Positions 16,065 to 24,365 of a stretch of 64,000 nt of DNA are shown here, piece after piece. Each line of letters opens with the position of its first letter. Within the stretch, counting starts at the first letter, position 1. A program made the translations under genes and the position numbers. This DNA is from CBDDBK01 sp965225715 (GTDB lineage Bacteria; Bacteroidota; Bacteroidia; Cytophagales; Flammeovirgaceae), in the NCBI GenBank assembly GCA_965225715.1, contig CBDDBK010000002.1, positions 434,001-498,000 of the forward strand. The letters run 5' to 3'. The notes beneath the pieces are model-generated. The model had not been told where the DNA came from. It did not search any database and was given only the letters and a program-made list of their open reading frames with translations.

Positions 16065-17619
16065 ATGCTAGATTTTTTAGTAACATCAGGAGGGGTTATC
16101 ATCGCTATTGTATTTTCAGTTGCTATTTTTTTACTAACCCGTTATAAACGTTGTCCTTCAAATAAAATTTTAGTTGTTTATGGAAATGTTGGACGAGGTA
16201 AAAGTGCAAAATGTATTCATGGTGGAGGTTCTTTTATCATTCCGGTCATTCAAGATTGGAAATATTTGACTTTAAATCCTATTACCATAGAAATTGATCT
16301 TAAAGGTGCTTTATCAAAACAAAATATTAGGATAAACACGCCAAGCACTTTTACTATAGGCATTTCTACAGTTGAAGGTATCATGCTCAATGCTGCTGAA
16401 AGATTATTGGGATTCAATGAAACCAATATAAGAGAACAAGCAACAGATATTATTTTAGGTCAACTTCGACTGATTATTGCAACTTTGAGTATCGAAGAAA
16501 TTAATCAAGATAGAGAACAATTTTTACAATTGGTTAATAAACATGTTGCTACTGAGCTTAATAAAGTTGGTTTAGAACTTATTAATGTCAATATTAAAGA
16601 TATAACCGATGAATCAGGTTATATTGAAGCTATTGGTAAAAAAAGCTGCTTCCGAAGCTATTAATAAAGCTAAAGTAGAAGTAGCCCAACAAAATACAAG
16701 TGGTTCTATTGGAGAAGCACGAGCCAATAAAGCCCAAGAGGTAGAAGTTGCTTCACAGCAGGCTAGTTCTGAAGAAGGTAAAAAAGCTGCTGAATCCCAA
16801 AAACGGATTAAACTAGCAGAACTTGAAGCCGAAGCTGCTGTTGGGGAAGCCAATTCTCAAAAACACAAAGAAATTGCTATTTCTGAACAAAGTTCTGAAA
16901 CCCAGCAAGGTAGAAAAAATGCAGAATCTACTCAACGTATTAAAATAGCACAATTGGAAGCCGATACCATTGAAAATGAAAATATTTCTAAAGCCCGTAT
17001 CGTAGATTATAATGCTTCTCTAACTGAGCAAGAAGCTGTTGCTTTAAAAAGAAGTGAAGTTGCTAAAGCAGTTTCTCAAACACTTATTTTAGAAAAAGAA
17101 CAATTGTTAGAAAAAGCCCGATTGGAAAAAGAACTTGTTATTCCAAAAGAAATTAATAAGAGACAAATAGAAATTGAAGCTGAGGCTAAAGCACAAGAAA
17201 TTAGATCTGTAGCCAAAGGTCATGCAGATGCTGAATTTCTTCGTTTTGAAGCCGAAGCTAAAGGGTTAGAAAAAATTTTAAATGCTAAAGCTAAAGGTTA
17301 TGAAGAGATGGTAAAAGCTTGTAAAAATGATAATCAAGCCGTTACAACTTTATTATTAATAGAAAAACTTGAAACGCTAGTTGCTAAACAAACAGAAGCC
17401 ATGTCAAATCTAAAAATTGATAAAATAACTGTTTGGGATTCTGGCAGTCAAGATGGTAAAGGCTCTACCTCTAACTTTATTAAAAACTTTATCAGTACCT
17501 TGCCACCAATTCATGATTTAGCCAATCAAGTGGGTATAGATTTACCTCAATATCTTGGGAAAATTCAAGATGAAAAAATGAAAAAAAATGATGCAAAAAC
17601 TAAAGAAATTGGTAATTAA
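16065..17619 (+). CDS. Flotillin-like SPFH/band 7 protein, interrupted by a frameshift at an A7 run
   Basis: Flotillins organise membrane microdomains. The first ORF (16065-16664) has an N-terminal membrane hairpin (residues 7-25) and an SPFH domain (GNVGRGKSAKCIHGGGSFIIPV onward). The second (open to 17619) encodes the continuation: YIEAIGKKAASEAINKAKVEVA, then long Glu/Ala/Lys-rich coiled coil and a C-terminal tail. They join smoothly if one A is dropped from the run of seven A at 16638-16644; together about 518 residues, normal for the family. Either a frameshift mutation, a homopolymer sequencing error or transcript slippage. The second ORF alone would lack the SPFH domain. Confidence 0.85.
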
Positions 17620-17710
17620 ATAATTTAAAAATTAGGAGAAATTTAACCTATAGTTTTGACATGACTTTTGCCAAATACTTGTAGTTTAGCACCAAAGCAA
17701 CTGCGACTTA

Positions 17711-19768
17711 TCATTCATCTTTTATCGTTATTTGTTTCAAGGCGTAATAGGTCTTTTCGGCTGCATGTTTAACCTCTATATTTTGAGATTTTAAAAAAGG
17801 TTTTACTTTTTCAATAATTTCATCTTTGCTTATCCCTTTGTATTGCTGCAATATCCCCAAGGCAAAGACAGGAAAAATGGCTAAGTCGTGTTTTAAGGCA
17901 TCTAAAAAGGTGTTTACAATGAGGTAATTTTCATTAATTCCATTTTTTAATTCTATAAGTGCCTCAAATTGATGCCAAACATTATTCGATAAATGATATT
18001 GGTTGATAAATTCTTGAGTTGATTTTATAAAATCTATTTCGGCAGGAATCACATGGTCAGGGTCAAGAATGACGAGTTTGGGTTTTTCCTGTACATCAAA
18101 CCTAAAAATGTGTTCGGTTTTGGTGAGGGTTATGTCATGACTTTGAGCTGTATGCTTAGACCAAATTTTTAATTGAGTTGGTAAATAATAAGTACATTCT
18201 GCTTTTTGAATGATTTTTACGGTCAATATCCCATTTTGAAAATTTGTGCTGTAGTACAATTTAGGGAAATTGGGTTTTTTAAACCATTGGTCAAAAAACC
18301 ACGTTAAATCTTTACCTGTAACTGCTTCAAAAGCCAAACGCAGATGGTCAAGTTCTACTCTTTTATATGCTTTTTCATGAATGTAATAGCTCAAGGATTC
18401 AAAAAAAGCTGTGTCGCCTACTAAAGCTTTTAATTGATGCAAGATTAAGGCGCTTTTCGTATATGTTGGCTCGCCAAATAAACTACTTTCTTTAAGATAG
18501 TAATCATTTTTTAGAGGATAATCTTTGGATCTATGCAAAAAATTTTTGTACTCTAGCCAACTGTTCAAATTTGTAATCTCGGCAAATGTTTTTCCATATT
18601 TATGCCGAAACCATAAATATTCCATATAAGAGGCAAGCCCTTCGCTAAGCACAGTATTTGCCCAAGATTCTGGTGTAATTAAATTTCCAAACCATTGATG
18701 CGCTAATTCGTGAATAATTAATCTTTGATAAACCAAAGAATCAACTTTATTTTTTAAAAACTCATAATTTAAAACTGTGGCACTTGTATTTTCCATACCA
18801 CCTGCAATAAATTCACGTACAAAAATTTGGGCATATTTATCCCAAGGATAGGTATAATTTAATAATTTTTCCATAAAATCAATCATCTCTGGCGTATATT
18901 TTAAAGCTTCTAAAGTTTCCTGTTTATAGTCCGATTCCACATAATATAAAAGAGGCAGATGTTTAGGTCTATTTTTTAAAGAATCTTCAATAATTTCATA
19001 CTCTCCGACAGCTAATAAAAAAAGATAGGGGGCATGTGGTTTATCTTGTAACCAATGGTCTTGACGTTGATTTTCCTTATAAACTGATTTAATGAGTAAA
19101 CCATTTGAAAGGGTTTTATAACTACTATCTACAGTGATATATAGACTTTGAGTCGTTTGATAGTTTGGGGAGTCAAAAGTAGGAAACCAGTTTGAATTAT
19201 GGCTGGTTTGACCTTGTGTCCAAAAAAAATTTTTGTCTTTATGTTTAATAAAATAAAACCCTTTATGGTCATTTTGATTTTCAAAAACAGGATTAATACT
19301 TCCTTTTATAGATGGTTTGGTGTGGTATTTAATCCAAACAGTGAAGGTATCATACCGACTATAAACCTGCGGTAAATCTATATGAATAGTCTTACCGTTA
19401 TAGGTATAATTTAGCATTTTTTCTTCAATTTTCACCGCTTCAATAAACATATTTTGAGCATCTAATAGGAGTTCTTTTTGAGCATAAAAATAGGGAACGA
19501 TAGTTAAAGTTGCTTCACCAAGCACTTGTTTTTGTTTCCAATTAAGTTTTATATCTAATTCTGTATGAACAAGTTTAAAATATTGTTCCCTTGTAGGATG
19601 ATAATTTGTTTTTGAATAATACTCATTTAAACATGATGAAGTAGCGGTAAGATTAATATGTGAGCTAGTATTTAAATCTTGACTTCTAATTTTAATTTTT
19701 GGGCTACAAGCATTGAAATTTATTAATAATATAAATTCAATTAAAAATAAAGTATATAAATATTTCAT
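17711..19768 (-). CDS. M1 family zinc aminopeptidase, lipoprotein
   Basis: 685 residues from the chosen start. Gluzincin motifs: FVREFIAGGMENTSATVL (substrate-binding GxMEN) and the zinc site HELAHQWFGN with a second Glu 18 residues on in LSEGLASYMEYLW. An N-terminal beta-sandwich domain precedes, an extended C-terminal part follows. I chose ATG 19768 (MKYLYTLFLIEFILL.. ending FNAC, a lipobox) over 19837, which adds a 23-residue non-signal extension. Probably faces the periplasm or outside and trims peptides. Divergent from the small secreted protein at 19858, sharing an 89-bp promoter region. Confidence 0.9.
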   Translation of the reverse strand: MKYLYTLFLIEFILLINFNACSPKIKIRSQDLNTSSHINLTATSSCLNEYYSKTNYHPTREQYFKLVHTELDIKLNWKQKQVLGEATLTIVPYFYAQKELLLDAQNMFIEAVKIEEKMLNYTYNGKTIHIDLPQVYSRYDTFTVWIKYHTKPSIKGSINPVFENQNDHKGFYFIKHKDKNFFWTQGQTSHNSNWFPTFDSPNYQTTQSLYITVDSSYKTLSNGLLIKSVYKENQRQDHWLQDKPHAPYLFLLAVGEYEIIEDSLKNRPKHLPLLYYVESDYKQETLEALKYTPEMIDFMEKLLNYTYPWDKYAQIFVREFIAGGMENTSATVLNYEFLKNKVDSLVYQRLIIHELAHQWFGNLITPESWANTVLSEGLASYMEYLWFRHKYGKTFAEITNLNSWLEYKNFLHRSKDYPLKNDYYLKESSLFGEPTYTKSALILHQLKALVGDTAFFESLSYYIHEKAYKRVELDHLRLAFEAVTGKDLTWFFDQWFKKPNFPKLYYSTNFQNGILTVKIIQKAECTYYLPTQLKIWSKHTAQSHDITLTKTEHIFRFDVQEKPKLVILDPDHVIPAEIDFIKSTQEFINQYHLSNNVWHQFEALIELKNGINENYLIVNTFLDALKHDLAIFPVFALGILQQYKGISKDEIIEKVKPFLKSQNIEVKHAAEKTYYALKQITIKDE

Positions 19769-19857
19769 TTGATAGATTTGGTAAAGTATATTTGTTTCTA
19801 TTGTTAAACTTTCTATAAAGTTACTCATAATTGTCACTATTTAACAAAATAAGTGCT

Positions 19858-20274
19858 ATGAAAAATTTAATTACTATTGCGATAATTGTCTTAAGCTTGT
19901 TTCCTGCTCATGTTTCGTTTGCTCAAATGAATATTTCGACCAGTAGCAAGGAATACTACGATTGGAATGTCAATGACCAAGAATGGATATATAGAAGTAA
20001 GGAAGAATCCTTTACCTTTTTTGAATTTAACAAAAATTTTACGTATGTCAAGCATGTTACTTCGACTATATCATCTGGCTATTTGATTAAAGAATCTGTC
20101 CGCGATCAGGAAGATGGCAAAAATCAATATATTTTTAGTATCGTTAGTGATGTTGGAAACAAGTACACTATGATTATTGATATGGCTAATGAAAATATTA
20201 GTTTTCTTAAAAGTGAGGGTGTTAATGATAGTGATTCGTATTGGATAAAATATACCATAAAAAAAGTATGGTAA
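19858..20274 (+). CDS. Small secreted protein of unknown function
   Basis: 138 residues from ATG 19858, where a clean signal peptide begins (MKNLITIAIIVLSLFPAHVSFA, cleavage likely after SFA); an upstream in-frame start at 19831 would bury it. The mature part is rich in aromatic and charged residues (KEYYDWNVNDQEWIY, FTFFEFNKNF) and looks like a small beta-rich lipocalin-like fold, but I do not recognise the family. No Cys in the mature region. Interspersed repeat copy C follows it. Confidence 0.7.
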   Translation: MKNLITIAIIVLSLFPAHVSFAQMNISTSSKEYYDWNVNDQEWIYRSKEESFTFFEFNKNFTYVKHVTSTISSGYLIKESVRDQEDGKNQYIFSIVSDVGNKYTMIIDMANENISFLKSEGVNDSDSYWIKYTIKKVW

Positions 20275-20288
20275 GTACAGTTTAACGT

Positions 20289-20370
20289 AGTCATCTTAAA
20301 TAGAAAAAAGATTATTCAAGGCTAACTCATTGATATTAAAAGTGAATATTTCTGAATAACTATTGAGAAA
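20289..20370 (+). repeat. Interspersed intergenic repeat, copy C
   Basis: About 80 bp. CATCTTAAATAGAAAAAAGA at the left, CTCATTGATATTAAAAGTGA and ATATTTCTGAATAACTATTG at the right, the same order of blocks as copies A, B and D. Confidence 0.55.
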
Positions 20371-20504
20371 CATGCAAAACCATAGCTATAGTCATACATT
20401 TAGAAGTGACGTGAATAGAAAACCCATTTAAAAATGAATTTTTTACGATTCTTAACAGTTCAAAAATTGTTTAATTGCTCCTTAATTTCTAAGTATTGAT
20501 AAAT

Positions 20505-21947
20505 ATGTTATTACCAAATATAGACATAGTAGAAAAGATACAAAAGTCTGAACCACTTTTGTATATAGTCAAAGATATTGAACAATTAGCTAGCATTTTA
20601 GAGGGCGAACATTTAGTGTTTGTTCAGGAAAAAATGAAAGAAAAAATGACTTTAGTAGATATAAATTTCATTGCTTACCAACACTATTTTATTTACTCTA
20701 AACCTAATGTTAAAAATTTTGAAGCCAATGAATTACTTAGAAAATTAGGGTTTGAGTTTATAACATATTTAAAAAAATATCCTAGCAAAACTTTACAAGT
20801 TATTGTTTTGGAGAATAATAAAACTGATATTCTCAATTTTTTAGAAGGTTTACTACTAAGCTTATATAAATTTGATAAGTATAAAACTGATAAAAAAGAA
20901 GGAATAATTCTTCAAAACATAAAAGTTATTTCGAAAAATTTAGTTATAAAACAAGAAATAGAAGAACTTGTTAATATAGTTCAAGGCGTTTATATAGTTA
21001 GAGATTTAGTTAATGAGCCTTACAATTCTTTAAACTCTAAAGATTTTTCGACAGCATCTATTCAATTAGGTCATCAAGCAGGATTTGATGTGGAAATTCA
21101 TAAGATGAAAAAATTAAAAAAAATGGAAATGGGTGGACTTATAGCTGTTAATCAAGGTAGTAAAGTACCTGCTCGGCTTGTTGTTTTGGAATATTTGCCT
21201 GATCATTGTCAAAATGATTACCCTTATGTTTTAGCTGGTAAAGGTGTTGTCTATGATACAGGCGGTATGAGTTTAAAATCTACTCCTAACAGTATGGATT
21301 TCATGAAGTGTGATATGGCAGGTGGTGCTACGGCTTTAGGACTTATGTATGTGATAGCTAAAAATAAATTACCCATACATGTTGTTGCCATTATACCAGT
21401 AACCGACAATAGACCTGGTCCTAATGCCATAGTACCCGGAGATGTTATTAAAATGTATAACGGAAAAACAGTAGAAGTTCTAAATACTGATGCGGAAGGT
21501 CGTTTAATTTTAGCTGATGCTTTGGCTTTTGCCCAAAACTATAAACCTAAGTTAGTTATGGACTTTGCTACTTTAACAGGGTCAGCTATACAAGCTATTG
21601 GGCATGAAGGAACGCCTTATATGGCAAAAGTACCTTTTGCTATTAAAAATGATTTGGAAGACTCTGGGCGTAATGTTTATGAACGTTTAGTGGAACTCCC
21701 ACTTTGGAATGAATATGATAAACATTTAGAATCTGATATAGCGGACTTGAAAAATATAGGCGGTAAGTATGCCGGTTCTATCACTGCAGCTAAATTCTTA
21801 CAACATTTTATTGCGTTCCCTTGGATACATTTTGATATTGCGGGGACTGCTTTTTTGCAAGAACAAGATAACTATAGAGGGAAGCAAGGTACAGGTGTTG
21901 GGGTACGTTTAATTTATAACTTCTTAAAATCACAATTAAGTATTTAA
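20505..21947 (+). CDS. pepA: Leucyl aminopeptidase, M17 family
   Basis: 480 residues from ATG 20505; a TTG three codons upstream is less likely. Cytosolic two-metal aminopeptidase. The metal-binding and signature motifs are present: GKGVVYDTGGMSLK (Lys and Asp), MKCDMAGGATALG (Asp) and NTDAEGRLILADAL, the M17 hallmark with the catalytic Arg. The N-terminal domain is poorly conserved, as usual. No signal peptide. It stands alone, with interspersed repeats on both sides. Confidence 0.93.
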   Translation: MLLPNIDIVEKIQKSEPLLYIVKDIEQLASILEGEHLVFVQEKMKEKMTLVDINFIAYQHYFIYSKPNVKNFEANELLRKLGFEFITYLKKYPSKTLQVIVLENNKTDILNFLEGLLLSLYKFDKYKTDKKEGIILQNIKVISKNLVIKQEIEELVNIVQGVYIVRDLVNEPYNSLNSKDFSTASIQLGHQAGFDVEIHKMKKLKKMEMGGLIAVNQGSKVPARLVVLEYLPDHCQNDYPYVLAGKGVVYDTGGMSLKSTPNSMDFMKCDMAGGATALGLMYVIAKNKLPIHVVAIIPVTDNRPGPNAIVPGDVIKMYNGKTVEVLNTDAEGRLILADALAFAQNYKPKLVMDFATLTGSAIQAIGHEGTPYMAKVPFAIKNDLEDSGRNVYERLVELPLWNEYDKHLESDIADLKNIGGKYAGSITAAKFLQHFIAFPWIHFDIAGTAFLQEQDNYRGKQGTGVGVRLIYNFLKSQLSI

Positions 21948-21970
21948 TGATTTTTTCTTTTAATATAATC

Positions 21971-22055
21971 TTGTTACTCGAAAAAAAGATTTTTTAAGTA
22001 TTTTGATTGTTGATATTAAGAATGAAAGCTTCTGAAATAATAATAGTATTGCTAT
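21971..22055 (+). repeat. Interspersed intergenic repeat, copy D
   Basis: About 85 bp, ACTCGAAAAAAAGATTTTTT at the left and GAAATAATAATAGTATTGCT at the right. Closest in layout to copies A and E. Confidence 0.6.
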
Positions 22056-22159
22056 AAAACCTTTTTATAAAACCTTTTTTTTATTATACTATATATCACT
22101 TTTAACAATTTTCTAATTTTCTAAGCGAATAAATTAAAGATTATTTTTACCTTTAATGT

Positions 22160-24325
22160 ATGTTTATATCTTTAAGTGTGTTGCTATTCCAATATCAAAT
22201 TAAAAATCTTGGGAAAGCAATTTTTTTTGTATCCCTATTGGCTGTTATTAGTTGCAAGCCTGCTGATAACCATGTAGCTCATGGTGGTGATATAGATATG
22301 CTTTCAAAACAAACAACTTTATTAAAACTCATAGGAGAATGGGAATTTTACTGGGATACTTTATTGGTACCAGAAGATTTTGCAGATGGTCGGGATACTT
22401 TATTATCTCCTACAAAAGTTCGAGTCCCACAACCTTGGCATACTTATGTGTTGAATGATGGTACAAAAATACCGCGAAGAGGATATGCAACTTATAGAGC
22501 AAAAATAAATATCAAAAACAAAGAATTTACCTCTTTGGGTTTATATATACCTTTAATTTGGTGTGCTTCTAAAATTTATGTTAATGGTGATGAATCTCAT
22601 ATATCTGGAAAAGTTTCAAAAACTATTGATGGCTACAAGAATGACATGACTTTCCATTTAGAATCTATAAATCTTAAAGAAAACAGTAATGTAATAGAAA
22701 TTATTGTCCAGGTTTCAAGTTTTGATTTTTTTACGGGCGGTATCATCGAACCATTTATTATTGGGGATAATAATGATATAGTACTTTTTTTGGAAGCTAG
22801 AGATACTTTACAAGTTGTTATCCTTGCTGTTATTTTTATTATTGGCTTTTTCAATATTATATTATTTTATTATAATAAAACAACGATAATAAACTTATAT
22901 TTTAGCTTCATTTGTTTTTCTATGATCTTGAAAGGCATCACTTTTGGGCATCATTTTGTGTATGAATATTTAAAAGACCATAATTTTTTGCCTTACTTTA
23001 TTCAAAATAGACTTTACTATATCTCTACATTTAGTTTGGTAGGTTTAGGTTTGTTATACATAAGGAATCTGTATCCAAGCGAAAGCAATAAAAAAATTAT
23101 AAACTGGTATAATTTTATATCTGTTTTATATTTTATCTTTATAGCTGTTGCTCCATCTGTTATTTCAATGCTTACCATTACATATTTTCAAATATTTATA
23201 ATACTTGGAGTGCTTTATCTACTTATTATATTGATAAAGGCTTTTTTGAAAAAACGAGCTTATGCTCAATGGCAAGCATTTGGAATAAGTATAATGGTAA
23301 TAGCTGCTATAAATGATGTTTTTAATTTTATTAATGGCTTTAAATACTCATCTTTCGAATTTTTACCACTTGCTTTAACAGGGATGGTTATTATTCAATT
23401 TATAATATTGGGAAAAATTTATTCTAAAACTCTTGTAGATTTGGAATATTTAAATAGCCATTTAGAACAAGAAATAGATAAAAAAACAGAACATATTGAA
23501 AAAAAGAATAATGAACTAAATAAAGCCTATACTAGAGTGCGAGACAGTATTCGTTATGCAGGTCGTATTCAGCAAGCTATACTTAATAAAGAAGAAGAAA
23601 TAAAAAGAAATTTTAGAGATTATTTTATTTTATTTTTACCAAAAGATATAGTCAGTGGTGATTTTTATTGGTTTAAAAGAGTTAAAAAAGAAAATAGTAA
23701 TAGTTATTTTAAAGTTTTAGTAGTTGCCGACTGTACAGGACATGGTATACCTGCTGCTTTGCTGACAGTAATGGGAAATGATATTTTAAATGAATTTATT
23801 CTTCAAAACTCTTGTAATGAATCTACTCCGGCTCTTTTACTCAAAGCTTTAGATGAAAGTGTTAAAGATCATTTACATCATAGCTTAAAAGAAACAAATG
23901 AAAGTATTCAAGATGGAATGGATATTTCTGTACTTCTTATCGATGAAAAAGAAAGAATTGTTTATTATGCAGGAGCAAAAAGACCGCTTTACTATCATGA
24001 TAACAAAGAGTTAAAGGTTTTAAAAGGTGATGGTATTGGGATAGGTTATTTTTATAAAAATAAAGAAATTAAGTTCACAAATCATACAATTCACTTAGAC
24101 AACACTAAAGAAGTAATTTTTTACCTCTTTACTGATGGTATTACTGACCAATTTGATAGAGCAAATTATAATAAGTTTTCTAGTCAAAGATTTAGAGAAT
24201 TAATTAAAAGAATACACAAGTTTCCTATGGAACGGCAACGGCAAGATATCCAACAAGAATTCTTATCTTGGAAAGGAAGTAATAAGCAGATAGATGATGT
24301 TTTAGTTCTTGGCGTAAAGATTTAA
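22160..24325 (+). CDS. 7TMR-type receptor with C-terminal SpoIIE/PP2C phosphatase
   Basis: 721 residues. Signal-like N-terminus with SLLAVISC (Cys32, possible lipid anchor), an extracellular beta-sandwich domain (about 45-205, of the kind found in 7TMR-DISM receptors: GEWEFYWDTLL, VRVPQPWHTYV), seven hydrophobic segments (about 215-420), a short coiled coil (430-465) and a SpoIIE-type PP2C domain (485-721). Metal-binding Asp residues are visible in SGDFYW (501), ADCTGHG (524), LFTDG (659) and QIDDVL (712-713). Probably turns an extracellular signal into dephosphorylation of a partner such as a SiaC-like or anti-sigma antagonist protein. The next gene starts 40 bp on and has a near-duplicate phosphatase domain. 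Confidence 0.88.
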   Translation: MFISLSVLLFQYQIKNLGKAIFFVSLLAVISCKPADNHVAHGGDIDMLSKQTTLLKLIGEWEFYWDTLLVPEDFADGRDTLLSPTKVRVPQPWHTYVLNDGTKIPRRGYATYRAKINIKNKEFTSLGLYIPLIWCASKIYVNGDESHISGKVSKTIDGYKNDMTFHLESINLKENSNVIEIIVQVSSFDFFTGGIIEPFIIGDNNDIVLFLEARDTLQVVILAVIFIIGFFNIILFYYNKTTIINLYFSFICFSMILKGITFGHHFVYEYLKDHNFLPYFIQNRLYYISTFSLVGLGLLYIRNLYPSESNKKIINWYNFISVLYFIFIAVAPSVISMLTITYFQIFIILGVLYLLIILIKAFLKKRAYAQWQAFGISIMVIAAINDVFNFINGFKYSSFEFLPLALTGMVIIQFIILGKIYSKTLVDLEYLNSHLEQEIDKKTEHIEKKNNELNKAYTRVRDSIRYAGRIQQAILNKEEEIKRNFRDYFILFLPKDIVSGDFYWFKRVKKENSNSYFKVLVVADCTGHGIPAALLTVMGNDILNEFILQNSCNESTPALLLKALDESVKDHLHHSLKETNESIQDGMDISVLLIDEKERIVYYAGAKRPLYYHDNKELKVLKGDGIGIGYFYKNKEIKFTNHTIHLDNTKEVIFYLFTDGITDQFDRANYNKFSSQRFRELIKRIHKFPMERQRQDIQQEFLSWKGSNKQIDDVLVLGVKI

Positions 24326-24365
24326 ATATTTTTTTATAGTTTTATTTCAAAAGTTTTAAACAACT

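Noticed and set aside
16609..17619. Coiled-coil ORF as an independent gene
   Set aside because: It overlaps the preceding flotillin ORF, begins without its own signals and completes the flotillin when one A of the A7 run is dropped.
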